From NCBI RefSeq assembly GCF_014764405.1, contig NZ_CP061725.1, positions 2,976,001 to 3,040,000 of the forward strand: a stretch of DNA of 64,000 bases, in the 5' to 3' direction. Position 1 is the first letter of the stretch. Every line of letters begins with the position of its first letter. Source of the DNA: Micromonospora craniellae. Its GTDB lineage: Bacteria > Actinomycetota > Actinomycetes > Mycobacteriales > Micromonosporaceae. Shown in pieces: positions 40,357 through 48,250 of the stretch. The position numbers and the translations under genes were made by a program. Under the pieces are notes generated by a model. It made no database searches. It was given only the letters and a program-made list of their open reading frames with translations, and had not been told where the DNA came from.

Positions 40357-40959
40357 TCAGAGGTACTGACCGGTGCTGTGTCCTTCACCACCGCCGCCCG
40401 GCTGGCCCATGCCGGGCATCCCGGGCAGCACCGCTCCGCCGCCAGGGCCGCTGGGCAGCGCCTGCCGGCCGGAACGCATCTGTTCGAGCTGCACCCGGGC
40501 GGCCATCTGCTGGGCCACCAGGGCAGCCTGGATGCCGTGGAACAGCCCTTCCAGCCAGCCGACCAGCTGGGCGTGGGCGATCCGCAACTCGCCCTCGCTG
40601 GGCGCCTGGTCCTCGGCGAACGGCAGCGAGAGCCGTTCGAGCTCCTCGCGCAGCTCGGGGGCCAGCCCTTCCTTGAGCTCGACGATCGACCGCCCGTGGA
40701 TCTCCCGCATCCGGTGTCGGCTGGCGTCGTCCAACGGGGCCGCCTTGACCTCCTCCAGGAGCTGCTTGATCATGCTGCCGATCCGCATCACCTTGGCGGG
40801 CTGCTCGACCAGGCGCGCAGGATCCTCACCGGGGCCGTCATCGGTCTGCACGGTGCCGACCGGCCGGCCGTCCGGCCCGACCACCACCACCGTGCCGGAG
40901 TGCCCGGCACCGTCCCGGCCAGGCTCGTCGTTCTGTCCAGCTGAGTGTGCTTCGGTCAT
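40357..40959 (-). CDS. bpa: Bacterial proteasome activator Bpa/PafE
   Basis: This 200-residue ring-forming, ATP-independent activator opens the 20S proteasome gate to admit unfolded substrates. The helical core contains RIGSMIKQLLEEVKAAPLDD, ELKEGLAPELREELERLSLP and LVGWLEGLFHGIQAALVAQQ. The protein ends in GQYL, the HbYX-like motif that docks into the 20S alpha ring (also used by Mpa). A Gly/Pro-rich linker precedes the tail. ATG 40959 is preferred; ATG 40968 is in frame. Proteasome subunits are not in the window. See the GMYL protein at 46819. Confidence 0.95.
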   Translation of the reverse strand: MTEAHSAGQNDEPGRDGAGHSGTVVVVGPDGRPVGTVQTDDGPGEDPARLVEQPAKVMRIGSMIKQLLEEVKAAPLDDASRHRMREIHGRSIVELKEGLAPELREELERLSLPFAEDQAPSEGELRIAHAQLVGWLEGLFHGIQAALVAQQMAARVQLEQMRSGRQALPSGPGGGAVLPGMPGMGQPGGGGEGHSTGQYL

Positions 40960-41052
40960 GGCACCCATCTTTACCCAGCGCCCGCCGTGAGTGCCCGTCG
41001 GTCCGGTGCGTGGTGCACCGCACGTCTCACCCAGGTCCGGCGCGTACCGCGC

Positions 41053-41058
41053 TACGGT
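41053..41058 (+). promoter_or_regulatory. -10 box TACGGT, leaderless-type promoter
   Basis: TACGGT ends 6 nt before ATG 41065 and decides that start for the hydrolase. Confidence 0.6.
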
Positions 41059-41064
41059 CGGCCG

Positions 41065-41862
41065 ATGACCTCCGACCCGCGCGCCGTGCTGACCCGGCCC
41101 GCTCCCGCTCCGGACGTCACCGTCGCCTATGGCGAGCACCCCGACCAGGTCGCCGACCTGCGCCGGCCGTCCGGCACCGGAGCGCCCAGGCGGTTGGTGG
41201 TCGTGGTGCACGGGGGCTTCTGGCGCCACGAGTACGACCGGCGGCACACCGACCCGCTGGCCGCCGCACTGGCCGCGCTCGGTCACCCGGTGGCCCAGGT
41301 GGAGTACCGGCGTACCGGGCAACCCGGCGGCGGCTGGCCCGGTACGCCCGACGACGTACTGGCCGCGGTGACCGCACTGCCTCGGCTGGCAGCCGAGGCC
41401 CTGCCCGGTGTGGTGATGCCGACGCCAGCGGTCCTGGTCGGTCATTCGGCCGGTGGCCACCTCGCCCTGCACGCGGCGCGACACGTGCCGGATGCGGTGG
41501 CCGGGGTGCTCGCTCTCGCGCCGGTCGCCGACCTCGCCGAGGCGTACCGACTCGACCTGGACGGGGGTGCGGTGGCGACGCTTCTCGGCGGTGGACCGGC
41601 CGACGTGCCCGACCGGTACGCGGCTGTCGACCCGCGATCCGTGGTACCGCTCCCGACACGCACCGTAGTAATACACGGCACTCTCGACGAACAGGTTCCG
41701 ATCGCCATGAGCAGGGCGTACGTGGCCGCAAATCAGGCAGCAGGGGCCGATATGCGCCTTGTAGAGCTTTCGGGATGTGAGCATTTCGGACTGATCGACC
41801 CCGAGGCACCGACCTGGTCCAAGGTAACCAGCGCGTTGCGGTCTTTCGGTGAAGATCATTAA
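41065..41862 (+). CDS. Alpha/beta hydrolase, kynurenine-formamidase-like
   Basis: This 265-residue esterase fold has the oxyanion block VVVHGGFWRHEYDRRH (HGGxW as in kynurenine formamidases), the nucleophile Ser in VLVGHSAGGHLALHAA (about residue 130), Asp in VIHGTLDEQVP and the terminal His in GCEHFGLIDP. No kynureninase or tryptophan dioxygenase gene is nearby, so the substrate stays open. Cytoplasmic, no signal peptide. Confidence 0.85.
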   Translation: MTSDPRAVLTRPAPAPDVTVAYGEHPDQVADLRRPSGTGAPRRLVVVVHGGFWRHEYDRRHTDPLAAALAALGHPVAQVEYRRTGQPGGGWPGTPDDVLAAVTALPRLAAEALPGVVMPTPAVLVGHSAGGHLALHAARHVPDAVAGVLALAPVADLAEAYRLDLDGGAVATLLGGGPADVPDRYAAVDPRSVVPLPTRTVVIHGTLDEQVPIAMSRAYVAANQAAGADMRLVELSGCEHFGLIDPEAPTWSKVTSALRSFGEDH

Positions 41863-41865
41863 TCA

Positions 41866-41894
41866 TTGACGCAGCGTCGCGGAGCAGGTAGAAC
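41866..41894 (+). promoter_or_regulatory. Promoter of the substrate-binding lipoprotein gene
   Basis: TTGACG (41866-41871) and TAGAAC (41889-41894) are spaced by exactly 17 nt in a locally AT-richer stretch. A start near 41901 would leave a leader of about 40 nt ending in the ribosome site GAAGGGAA. Confidence 0.6.
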
Positions 41895-41940
41895 GCCGAT
41901 GGGCGCACCCGCCCAGGCAACGCGTGTTGAAGGGAACCCG

Positions 41941-43146
41941 GTGTCGCAGATGAACCGCAGGCGAGCACTCCAGTTGCTGGCCGCGCTCGGAACAGGGGGC
42001 CTCGTCGCCGCATGCGGTACGGACAGCGACGAGGGGACCACCAACGCCACCAGCGGCCGTCCGATCAAAATCGGTCTGATCGCGCCGCAGGCCGGACCGA
42101 ACAAGGCCATCGGCGACGAACTCACCAACGGCTTCCAGCTCTACCTCGACCTCAACGACCGGAGCCTCGGCGGTCACCCCGTCGACCTGGTCGCCGCCGA
42201 CGAGGGAGACACCGTGAAGTCCGGCCAGGCCGCCGTGAACAACCTGCTCGAACAGGGCGTGCTCGCGATGACCGGTGTCGCCAGTTCCGCCGTGATGTTC
42301 GGCATCCGGGACGCGGTCGAGCAGGCCCGGGTACCGCTGATCGGGTCCAACGCCTCACCGCCGAGCCTGCAGAGCGTCGTCTACATCTGGCGTACGTCGT
42401 ACGTGCTCGACGAGGCGGGTCGGGCGCTCGGCCGCTACCTCAAGGACGAGCTGGGTACGGCCGACCGGGTCGCCATCATCCTTCCCGAGGGCGGTGGCGG
42501 TGGCGAGGACGTGCTGCGCGGATTCCGTCAGGAGTTCGGCGAGACCGACCCGAGGATCTCCGACCCGGTGATCTGGACCACCGGCAGCCCCAACCCCGGC
42601 AAGACGGCCTACGTCAACGACATCAACCAGGCGCTGAACCGCAGCCCGTCGACGGTCTTCTGCTTCTACTCCGGCACGGCGGCCGTGGAGTTCGTCATGC
42701 AGTTGCGGGACGCCGGGTTCCGGGGCCGGATCTACGCCCCGGGTTTCCTCACCGAGGGCACCGTCCTGGAGAGCATCCGGCCGGCCAACGACGCGCTCGG
42801 CATCCGGACCGCCCTGAACTACTCCGCCGACCTGAACAACGCGGCGAACCGCCGCTTCGCGTCGGCGTACCGCAAGAAGCACAACGCCTCACCCACCACG
42901 TACGCGATGGCCTCCTACGACGCGGCCAAGGTGCTCGACCAGGCGATCCGGCTGGCCGGTACGACTGCGACGGCGCAGGACGTGAACCTGGCGCTCGGTC
43001 GGATCGGGCAGATCGACAGTCCACGTGGCGCATGGCAGTTCAACCAGCCGCGTACCCCACAGCAGAAATGGTACCTGCGCGAGGTCCAGCGCGACGGCCA
43101 GTTGCTGTCCAACGTGCTGGTCAGCGAGCTGGCCACGCTCGGCTGA
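41941..43146 (+). CDS. Branched-chain-type ABC substrate-binding lipoprotein
   Basis: This 401-residue Leu/Ile/Val-type type I periplasmic-binding protein has a signal with NRRRALQLLAALGTGGLVAAC, an arginine-rich (possibly Tat) n-region and the lipobox Cys at about residue 25. The mature domain shows IKIGLIAPQAGPNKAIGDEL, VVYIWRTSYVLDEAGRALGR and YAMASYDAAKVLDQAI. GTG 41941 is preceded by GAAGGGAA. No permease or ATPase genes are adjacent, so it is an orphan receptor or serves a transporter elsewhere. A hairpin terminator follows. Confidence 0.92.
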   Translation: MSQMNRRRALQLLAALGTGGLVAACGTDSDEGTTNATSGRPIKIGLIAPQAGPNKAIGDELTNGFQLYLDLNDRSLGGHPVDLVAADEGDTVKSGQAAVNNLLEQGVLAMTGVASSAVMFGIRDAVEQARVPLIGSNASPPSLQSVVYIWRTSYVLDEAGRALGRYLKDELGTADRVAIILPEGGGGGEDVLRGFRQEFGETDPRISDPVIWTTGSPNPGKTAYVNDINQALNRSPSTVFCFYSGTAAVEFVMQLRDAGFRGRIYAPGFLTEGTVLESIRPANDALGIRTALNYSADLNNAANRRFASAYRKKHNASPTTYAMASYDAAKVLDQAIRLAGTTATAQDVNLALGRIGQIDSPRGAWQFNQPRTPQQKWYLREVQRDGQLLSNVLVSELATLG

Positions 43147-43158
43147 GTCGACGCGCAA

Positions 43159-43185
43159 GGGCCGGCCCGGTGCGACGGCCGGCCC
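43159..43185. terminator. Hairpin between convergent genes
   Basis: Perfect arms GGGCCGGCC (43159-43167) and GGCCGGCCC (43177-43185) with a 9-nt loop, between the binding-protein and dimethylargininase stops. Confidence 0.7.
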
Positions 43186-43197
43186 CGGAGCGTCGGA

Positions 43198-44022
43198 TCA
43201 GGGCCGCAGTTCGGCGACGCAGCACTTCACGCTGCCGCCGCCCTTCTTGAGTTCGGCCAGCTCCACCGGCACCGGCGTGTAGCCGGCCGCCTTGAGCCGA
43301 CCGGCGAGCCGGGTCGCCTCGTTGTTGAGCACCACATTGGCGCCGTCGCTGACCAGGTTCAGCCCAAACGACAGCGCGTCGTCGTCGTCCGCCACCACCG
43401 CGTCGGGAAAGAGTTGGGCGAGCACCCGCTGACTCGCGGCGGAGAACGCCCCCGGGTAGTAGGCGATGTTGCCGTCGTCGATCGAGGCGAGCGCCACGTC
43501 CAGGTGATAGAAGCGCGGGTCGACCAGGTGCAGCGACACCACCGGCCGACCGAGCGCCTCCTGCGCCTCGGCGTGCGCGGGCAGCTCCGTGCGGAAGCCG
43601 TACCCGGCCAGGACCAGCCCGCCGTGCGCCTCCGGCAGGTACGCGAAGTCGCCCTCACCCTCGTTGGTCTCGTTCGGCGCGATGAACCGCCAGCCCCGCG
43701 ACTCGTAGAACGCCCGGTGCACGGCGGCCTCGGCGGTCCGCTGCGGGTGCTTGAACCGCGCCCCGTAGACCGTGCCGTCCACCGTGAACGCGCCGTTGGC
43801 GGCGTACACCATGTCGGGCAGGCCCGGCTCGGGAGCCAGCAGGTGCACCTCGTGGCCGAGGCCCACCAGGGTCTCCCGCAGGCGGTCCCACTGCTTGACC
43901 GACAACTCCGGGTCGACCGAGGCGGTCACGTCCATCCACGGGTTGATCGCGTACTCGACCGCGAAATGCTCGGGCGAGCACATGAGATATGTCCGCTTTC
44001 GCGGTACTCGCTGCTGGTTCAC
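43198..44022 (-). CDS. ddaH: Dimethylargininase-like amidinotransferase-fold hydrolase
   Basis: This 274-residue DDAH/arginine-deiminase-fold enzyme is predicted to hydrolyse methylated arginine (or arginine) to citrulline. It shows RTYLMCSPEHFAVEYAINPW, PDMVYAANGAFTVDGTVYGA, NETNEGEGDFAYLP, the His in DPRFYHLDVALA and the nucleophile Cys in GGGSVKCCVAE. GTG 44022 is chosen for the minus-strand -10 box TACCCT 8 nt upstream; a longer frame from 44070 would run through the lrp promoter. Divergent from an Lrp regulator, which probably controls it. The ornithine aminotransferase often found beside it is absent. Confidence 0.88.
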   Translation of the reverse strand: MNQQRVPRKRTYLMCSPEHFAVEYAINPWMDVTASVDPELSVKQWDRLRETLVGLGHEVHLLAPEPGLPDMVYAANGAFTVDGTVYGARFKHPQRTAEAAVHRAFYESRGWRFIAPNETNEGEGDFAYLPEAHGGLVLAGYGFRTELPAHAEAQEALGRPVVSLHLVDPRFYHLDVALASIDDGNIAYYPGAFSAASQRVLAQLFPDAVVADDDDALSFGLNLVSDGANVVLNNEATRLAGRLKAAGYTPVPVELAELKKGGGSVKCCVAELRP

Positions 44023-44030
44023 GGTGACCA

Positions 44031-44036
44031 AGGGTA
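44031..44036 (-). promoter_or_regulatory. -10 box TACCCT for ddaH
   Basis: Read on the minus strand it ends 8 nt before GTG 44022. The divergent TAGGCT at 44039-44044 on the plus strand may serve the Lrp gene. Confidence 0.5.
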
Positions 44037-44090
44037 GGTAGGCTGCCACTTTAGTAATAGCCGTAGACATTGCTTCTCAGGAGCGGAACA

Positions 44091-44549
44091 TTGCAGATCG
44101 ACGCCGTCGACCAACGAATCATTGCGCTGCTCGTTGCAGACGCCCGCGCCTCGTACGCCGACATCGGCACCCGGGTGTCACTCTCCGCTCCGGCGGTCAA
44201 GCGACGGGTCGACCGGCTGCGGACGGCCGGAGTGATCCGTGGATTCACCGCCATCGTCGACCCGGCCGCCGTCGGGTGGACCACCGAGGCCTTCGTCGAG
44301 CTGTTCTGCGCCGGCCGCACCACCCCCGCCCAGCTCGGCGCGGCGGTCCGCCGCCACCCCGAGGTGGTCGGGGCGTACACGGTCTCCGGCGAGGCCGACG
44401 CGCTCGTTCACCTGCGGGCCGCCGACATCGCCCACCTTGAGGAAGCGCTGGAACGGCTGCGGGCCGAGTCGTTCGTCACCTCCAGCCGCAGCACCATCGT
44501 GCTCTCCCGGCTGGTGGAGTCCCCCGGTGTCGGCCCCTCCACGACCTGA
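44091..44549 (+). CDS. Lrp/AsnC family regulator
   Basis: This 152-residue regulator has an N-terminal helix-turn-helix (about residues 2-50: IDAVDQRIIALLVADARASY, then LSAPAVKRRVDRLRTAGVIR) and a C-terminal RAM ligand domain (about 60-145). TTG 44091 is chosen because AGGAG (44079-44083) precedes it. It is divergent from ddaH, the usual arrangement for Lrp-type control by arginine or another amino acid. The last ten residues are polar and probably disordered. Confidence 0.92.
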   Translation: MQIDAVDQRIIALLVADARASYADIGTRVSLSAPAVKRRVDRLRTAGVIRGFTAIVDPAAVGWTTEAFVELFCAGRTTPAQLGAAVRRHPEVVGAYTVSGEADALVHLRAADIAHLEEALERLRAESFVTSSRSTIVLSRLVESPGVGPSTT

Positions 44550-44594
44550 CGCCGGTCGGGGAACCGAACAGCCGAACGCCGCGTCGAACCGCGC

Positions 44595-46355
44595 ATGACA
44601 CGGGGAATCAAGGCCACTGCGGCCAGCGGCACGCTGATCGCGCTGGCGCTGCTCGCCGGCAGCATGTCGGCGGCACCGGCCGTGTCGCCACCCGTCGGGA
44701 CCGACGAGCCGCAGATGGTGCCGGTCGGCCTGGTCTCCTTCGACTCCTGCGCGGACGCCCTCGCCGAACTGCGCGCGGCAGCCGCCGCCTCGGTCGGCCC
44801 GTACGGCTTCGGCGGCGGCTGGCGCACGTTCAGCGACCGGGGCGGTGCCCTCGGGTCCGGCACCGACGCCGTGGCGAAGGCCGCCGAAGGCGGTGCCGCG
44901 CCGGCGGGTGCCGCGCCGGCGGGTGCCGCGCCGGACCACTCGACGACCAACAACCACGAAGCCGGCGTCGACGAACCGGACCTGGTCAAGACCGACGGCC
45001 GCCGGATCGTCACGACCACCGGCGGCGTGCTGCGGGTGGTCGACGCGACCAGTCGACGGATCACCGGTGAAGTCGAGCTGGCCCCCGGCGACCAGCGCCT
45101 GCCCTGGACGGAGCAGCGGTTGTTGCTGCTCGGTGACCGGGCGCTGGTCCTGACCGAGGCCATGCGCGAATCGGCCACGGACCCCGTGGGCCGGATCCGG
45201 GGCCCGGTCGGTGACGCCCGCCTGATCCTGGTCGACCTGTCCGGCGCACCCCGGGTGCTGGGGACGTACCGCGTCCAGGGCAGCACCGTGGACGCCCGGC
45301 TGACCGGCACGACCGCCCGGGTGGTGGTCCACTCGACGCCCCACCTGGAGTTCCCGTCCGACAAGACCGGCAGCGACCGGCAGCGGACCGCACGCAACCG
45401 CGACGTCATCGCCCGGGCCGGCATCGAGACATGGCTACCCGAGTACGAGTGGACGACGGGCACCGAACGGCACACCGGGCGGGTCGGCTGCGACCGGCTG
45501 AGTCGCCCGCAGCGGATGACCGGCACGTCCACGCTGACCGTTCTCAGCTTCGATCTCACCAGCGACCGCCTCGGCGACGGCGACCCGGTCGGCGTGGTGG
45601 CCGACGCGAGCACCGTCTACGGCACCACGACCAGCCTCTACCTCGCCGGTCCGCGTCCACTGCCGCCAGCCGGCACGGCGCGGTGGCGGCCGTCGACGGC
45701 CGACGAGGTGACCGAGATCTACCAGTTCGACACCGGCATGCCTGGGCACCCCCGCTTCGTCGCCTCGGGCGTCGTGCCCGGCTGGCTGATCAACCAGTAA
45801 GCGCTGTCGGAGTGGGACGGTCACCTGCGGGTGGCCACCACCACCGGTGACGCCTTCGGCGAGGGCCGGACCTCCGAGTCGGCGGTGCGGGTCCTGCGCC
45901 GCGAGGGCGGATCGCTATACCTACACCCGCTGCCCGAGGGACGACTGCTCGGGGTCGGACAGGAGGCCGACTCGCGGGGACGGACCCAGGGCGTACAGGT
46001 GTCCCTCTTCGACGTACGCGATCCGGGCCGCCCGTACCGGCTGGACCAGTGGCACCTGCCCCGGGGATGGTCCGGTGCCGAGCACGACCCGCACGCCTTC
46101 CTGTACCGGCCGGACAGCGGCCTGGTGGCCCTGCCGGTGGACGCCGGCATCCGGCTGCTCCGCGTCGGTGGCGACACCATCCGCGAGATCGGCGAAGTGA
46201 CCCACCCGGCGACGGACCGCGGGGGTCGGCGGATGTGGGCTCCGGTACGCCGGTCGCTGGTGATCGGTGACGTGCTCTGGACCGTCTCGGACGCCGGGCT
46301 GCGCGCCACCGACCCGGCCACCGCGCGCAGCGTCGGCTGGATCGCGACGACCTGA
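44595..46355 (+). pseudogene. Secreted beta-propeller-domain protein interrupted by an in-frame TAA
   Basis: The product starts MTRGIKATAASGTLIALALL with a Sec-type signal and continues as a beta-propeller (PF09826-like) protein: NNHEAGVDEPDLVKTDGRRI, DARLILVDLSGAPRVLGTYR. At 45798-45800 the codon after VPGWLINQ is TAA, while the next codons in the same frame (ALSEWDGHLRVATTTGDAFG) are the expected continuation; relatives have Tyr here (NQYALSE). The frame then runs 185 codons to TGA 46353-46355. A single base change TAC/TAT to TAA explains it. GTG 45831 could restart the second half. A 15-bp triplication encodes GAAPA repeats at 44892-44934. Confidence 0.82.
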
Positions 46356-46368
46356 ACTTTCCTCCCAC

Positions 46369-46411
46369 GCGGGTGGGGCCCGGTTTCTCGGGGTTTCCGG
46401 GCCCCACCCGC
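46369..46411 (+). terminator. Strong hairpin after the beta-propeller gene
   Basis: Perfect 15-bp arms GCGGGTGGGGCCCGG (46369-46383) and CCGGGCCCCACCCGC (46397-46411) with a 13-nt loop, 13 nt after the stop codon. Confidence 0.85.
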
Positions 46412-46449
46412 CTTGGCCTGATACCGGGTCCGGGTGGGGACTGTGACGA

Positions 46450-46810
46450 GCGGATACGGTCCGTCGTCGGCGCGGTCGACGTCGTCCTCGACGGCCTGGG
46501 CGGTGCGACCGGAGACAAGGCCGTCGACCTGCTCGCCCCGGGCGGCCGGCTACTCAGCTTCACGCTGGTCGGCGACGAGTGGACCAGCCTACTGGCCGTG
46601 CCGGCCGCCGACGGCGGGGACATGAAGGCCCCGCCGAAGTCCCGGTCGACACGGCAGCGGGCGTACGCGGAGCGGGTGTTGGCGGAAGCTGCGGCCGGAC
46701 GGCTGCGCGCGGTGATCGGGCAACGGTTCCCGCTGGACCGGGCGGCCGACGCGCACACCGTGGTCGGTGCCCGGCGTACGGTCGGCAAGACCGTGCTCGA
46801 CGTGCGCTGA
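46450..46810 (+). pseudogene. 3' remnant of a zinc-type alcohol dehydrogenase / quinone oxidoreductase
   Basis: The frame carries only the C-terminal part of an MDR oxidoreductase: VDVVLDGLGGATGDKAVDLL, APGGRLLSFTLVGDEW, then LRAVIGQRFPLDRAADAHTV and VGARRTVGKTVLDVR. The catalytic domain and the nucleotide-binding GxGxxG are missing, and the DNA ahead is the hairpin of the previous gene. No ribosome site is seen. Confidence 0.7.
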
Positions 46811-46818
46811 CCCCGCCC

Positions 46819-47901
46819 TCAGAGGTACATGCCGGTGCGGTGCTCACCCCGTCCCGGCTTGTCCCCCTCGCCGAAGAAGCGCTTGCCACCGAACTCGCCG
46901 TGCAGGCGGTCGTCCAACTCGTCCGCGAGGCCGGTCATCACCTGCACGGCGAGCATCAGATGGGTCGGCTGGAAGTTGCGCCCGAAGACCGGGATCGAGG
47001 CCCACACGGTGTCGTCCGCACAGTAGAGACGACCGATCGGCATCCGGTTGGTCAGCTCGGAGAGTTTGACGTACAGCCGCTCGGTGGGCTCGACCCCGGT
47101 CAGGACCGGAGAGAAGACGTCGACCAGCGGCGGATTGTCCCGCACCCGGACGAAGACCATCGCCGAGCCCGCGCGGATGTTGATGTCGCCGTCGGAGTCG
47201 ACCTGGACCCGGTCCGAGTCCGACTTGAGCATGGTGGAGACGACCGTGCGTACCCGCTCGGCCAGGTCCAGCACCTCGGTCTCCGGGCTGTCCCCACCGG
47301 CGGCGGCCAGCGCCTCCTCCAGCTCGGTGCCGATCTCCCGCACCAGGCCGAACTCGCTGCGCGCCGTACCCAGCGGGGCACCCGCAAGCGGCTCACCCTC
47401 GGTGTCCTCGATCTGATAGACCAGGAACGCGGGATGCGGCGCACCATAGATGTCCCGCAGCGTACGGGAGAGCACCGCAGCCACCCGGGTGGCCTCGTCG
47501 ACGCCGCAGTGCAGGCCGAACTGGTCACCGGAGCCCTCCACCACCCCCGGCGGCGACCAGCCCAGCGCGACCATGTCGGCGACGGCCGCGCGGTCCAGCC
47601 GGTACCCCTGCGGCAGGGTGGCGTTGCCGACCGCGCGCGCGTTGAGTCGGCCGTCCGTGCCGACGTCGGCCCCGACGGAGTAGATCGCGTCGTCCGTGCC
47701 CGAGGCGGTCGGGTCGAGCGTCAGCTCCACGCGCGCCCCCACCGGCAGGTCGACCAGCCGGTCGGCCAGCGCCCTCGCGAACTCCCGCCACGCCTGGGTC
47801 ACCTTCGCCCGCAGGTCGGCCGTGGTCGGCTCGTCGAGCAGGATCGACTCGTGGTGATGCGCCGGCGTGCCGGGTGGTGCCGAGGGGTGGTCTGCCGTCA
47901 T
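46819..47901 (-). CDS. YbjN/TY-Chap-like protein with a proteasome-type C-terminus (GMYL)
   Basis: This 360-residue cytoplasmic protein starts at ATG 47901 behind GGAGG (-10-like TAGGGT at 47925-47930, minus strand). An N-terminal helical region (DLRAKVTQAWREFARALADR) precedes an alpha/beta domain. A YbjN/T3SS-chaperone-like domain (about residues 215-335) contains DINIRAGSAMVFVRVRDNPP, LYVKLSELTNRMPIGRLYCA and HLMLAVQVMTGLADELDDRL. After a short Gly-rich linker it ends GEHRTGMYL, almost the same as Bpa's GEGHSTGQYL 6.4 kb away. TY-Chap-type domains are described as peptide-binding chaperones. Docking to the proteasome is my inference. Confidence 0.75.
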   Translation of the reverse strand: MTADHPSAPPGTPAHHHESILLDEPTTADLRAKVTQAWREFARALADRLVDLPVGARVELTLDPTASGTDDAIYSVGADVGTDGRLNARAVGNATLPQGYRLDRAAVADMVALGWSPPGVVEGSGDQFGLHCGVDEATRVAAVLSRTLRDIYGAPHPAFLVYQIEDTEGEPLAGAPLGTARSEFGLVREIGTELEEALAAAGGDSPETEVLDLAERVRTVVSTMLKSDSDRVQVDSDGDINIRAGSAMVFVRVRDNPPLVDVFSPVLTGVEPTERLYVKLSELTNRMPIGRLYCADDTVWASIPVFGRNFQPTHLMLAVQVMTGLADELDDRLHGEFGGKRFFGEGDKPGRGEHRTGMYL

Positions 47902-47992
47902 GATCGCCTCCGTCCGTTCCGGTCACCCTACCCAGCCGCCGTATCGGTCGGCGCGGCCCGGACCGTGATCGGACAGCCCCCCTCGGTTGCGG

Positions 47993-48250
47993 TCAGTCGG
48001 CCGGCCGGCCGCCGCCCAACTCCACCGGCCAGGTGCCGGCCAGTTCGGCGAGCCGGGACGCCGCCGCGACGGGATCGGCGCCCTGCCCCACAGCCAGCCC
48101 GAGCAGGTACGCGGTGACCGGGGCACCCGGACGCACCACCTGGTGGGCCACGTCCCGGGCCAGGTCGAGCACGGTCGGCACCGGCACCGGGGCCGGGTCC
48201 AGCCCCAGTTCCGCGCAGACCGCCGTGACCCAGTCGTCCAGCACCGTCAT
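47993..48250 (-). CDS. DUF6457 domain protein
   Basis: This 85-residue protein (MTVLDDWVTAVCAELGLDPA, then LDLARDVAHQVVRPGAPVTA, YLLGLAVGQGADPVAAASRL) matches the small domain commonly encoded next to, or fused with, MobA in actinobacteria. ATG 48250 overlaps the mobA stop (ATGA). It probably assists molybdenum cofactor or FdhD-related steps, but no activity is known. Confidence 0.82.
   Translation of the reverse strand: MTVLDDWVTAVCAELGLDPAPVPVPTVLDLARDVAHQVVRPGAPVTAYLLGLAVGQGADPVAAASRLAELAGTWPVELGGGRPAD

Noticed and set aside
40357..41859. A 500-codon minus-strand frame ending in Bpa
   Set aside because: Bpa homology begins at ATG 40959; the rest is antisense to the alpha/beta hydrolase gene.
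44892..44934. 15-bp tandem repeat as a mobile or CRISPR-like element
   Set aside because: It is a simple in-frame triplication encoding GAAPA in a linker of the propeller protein.
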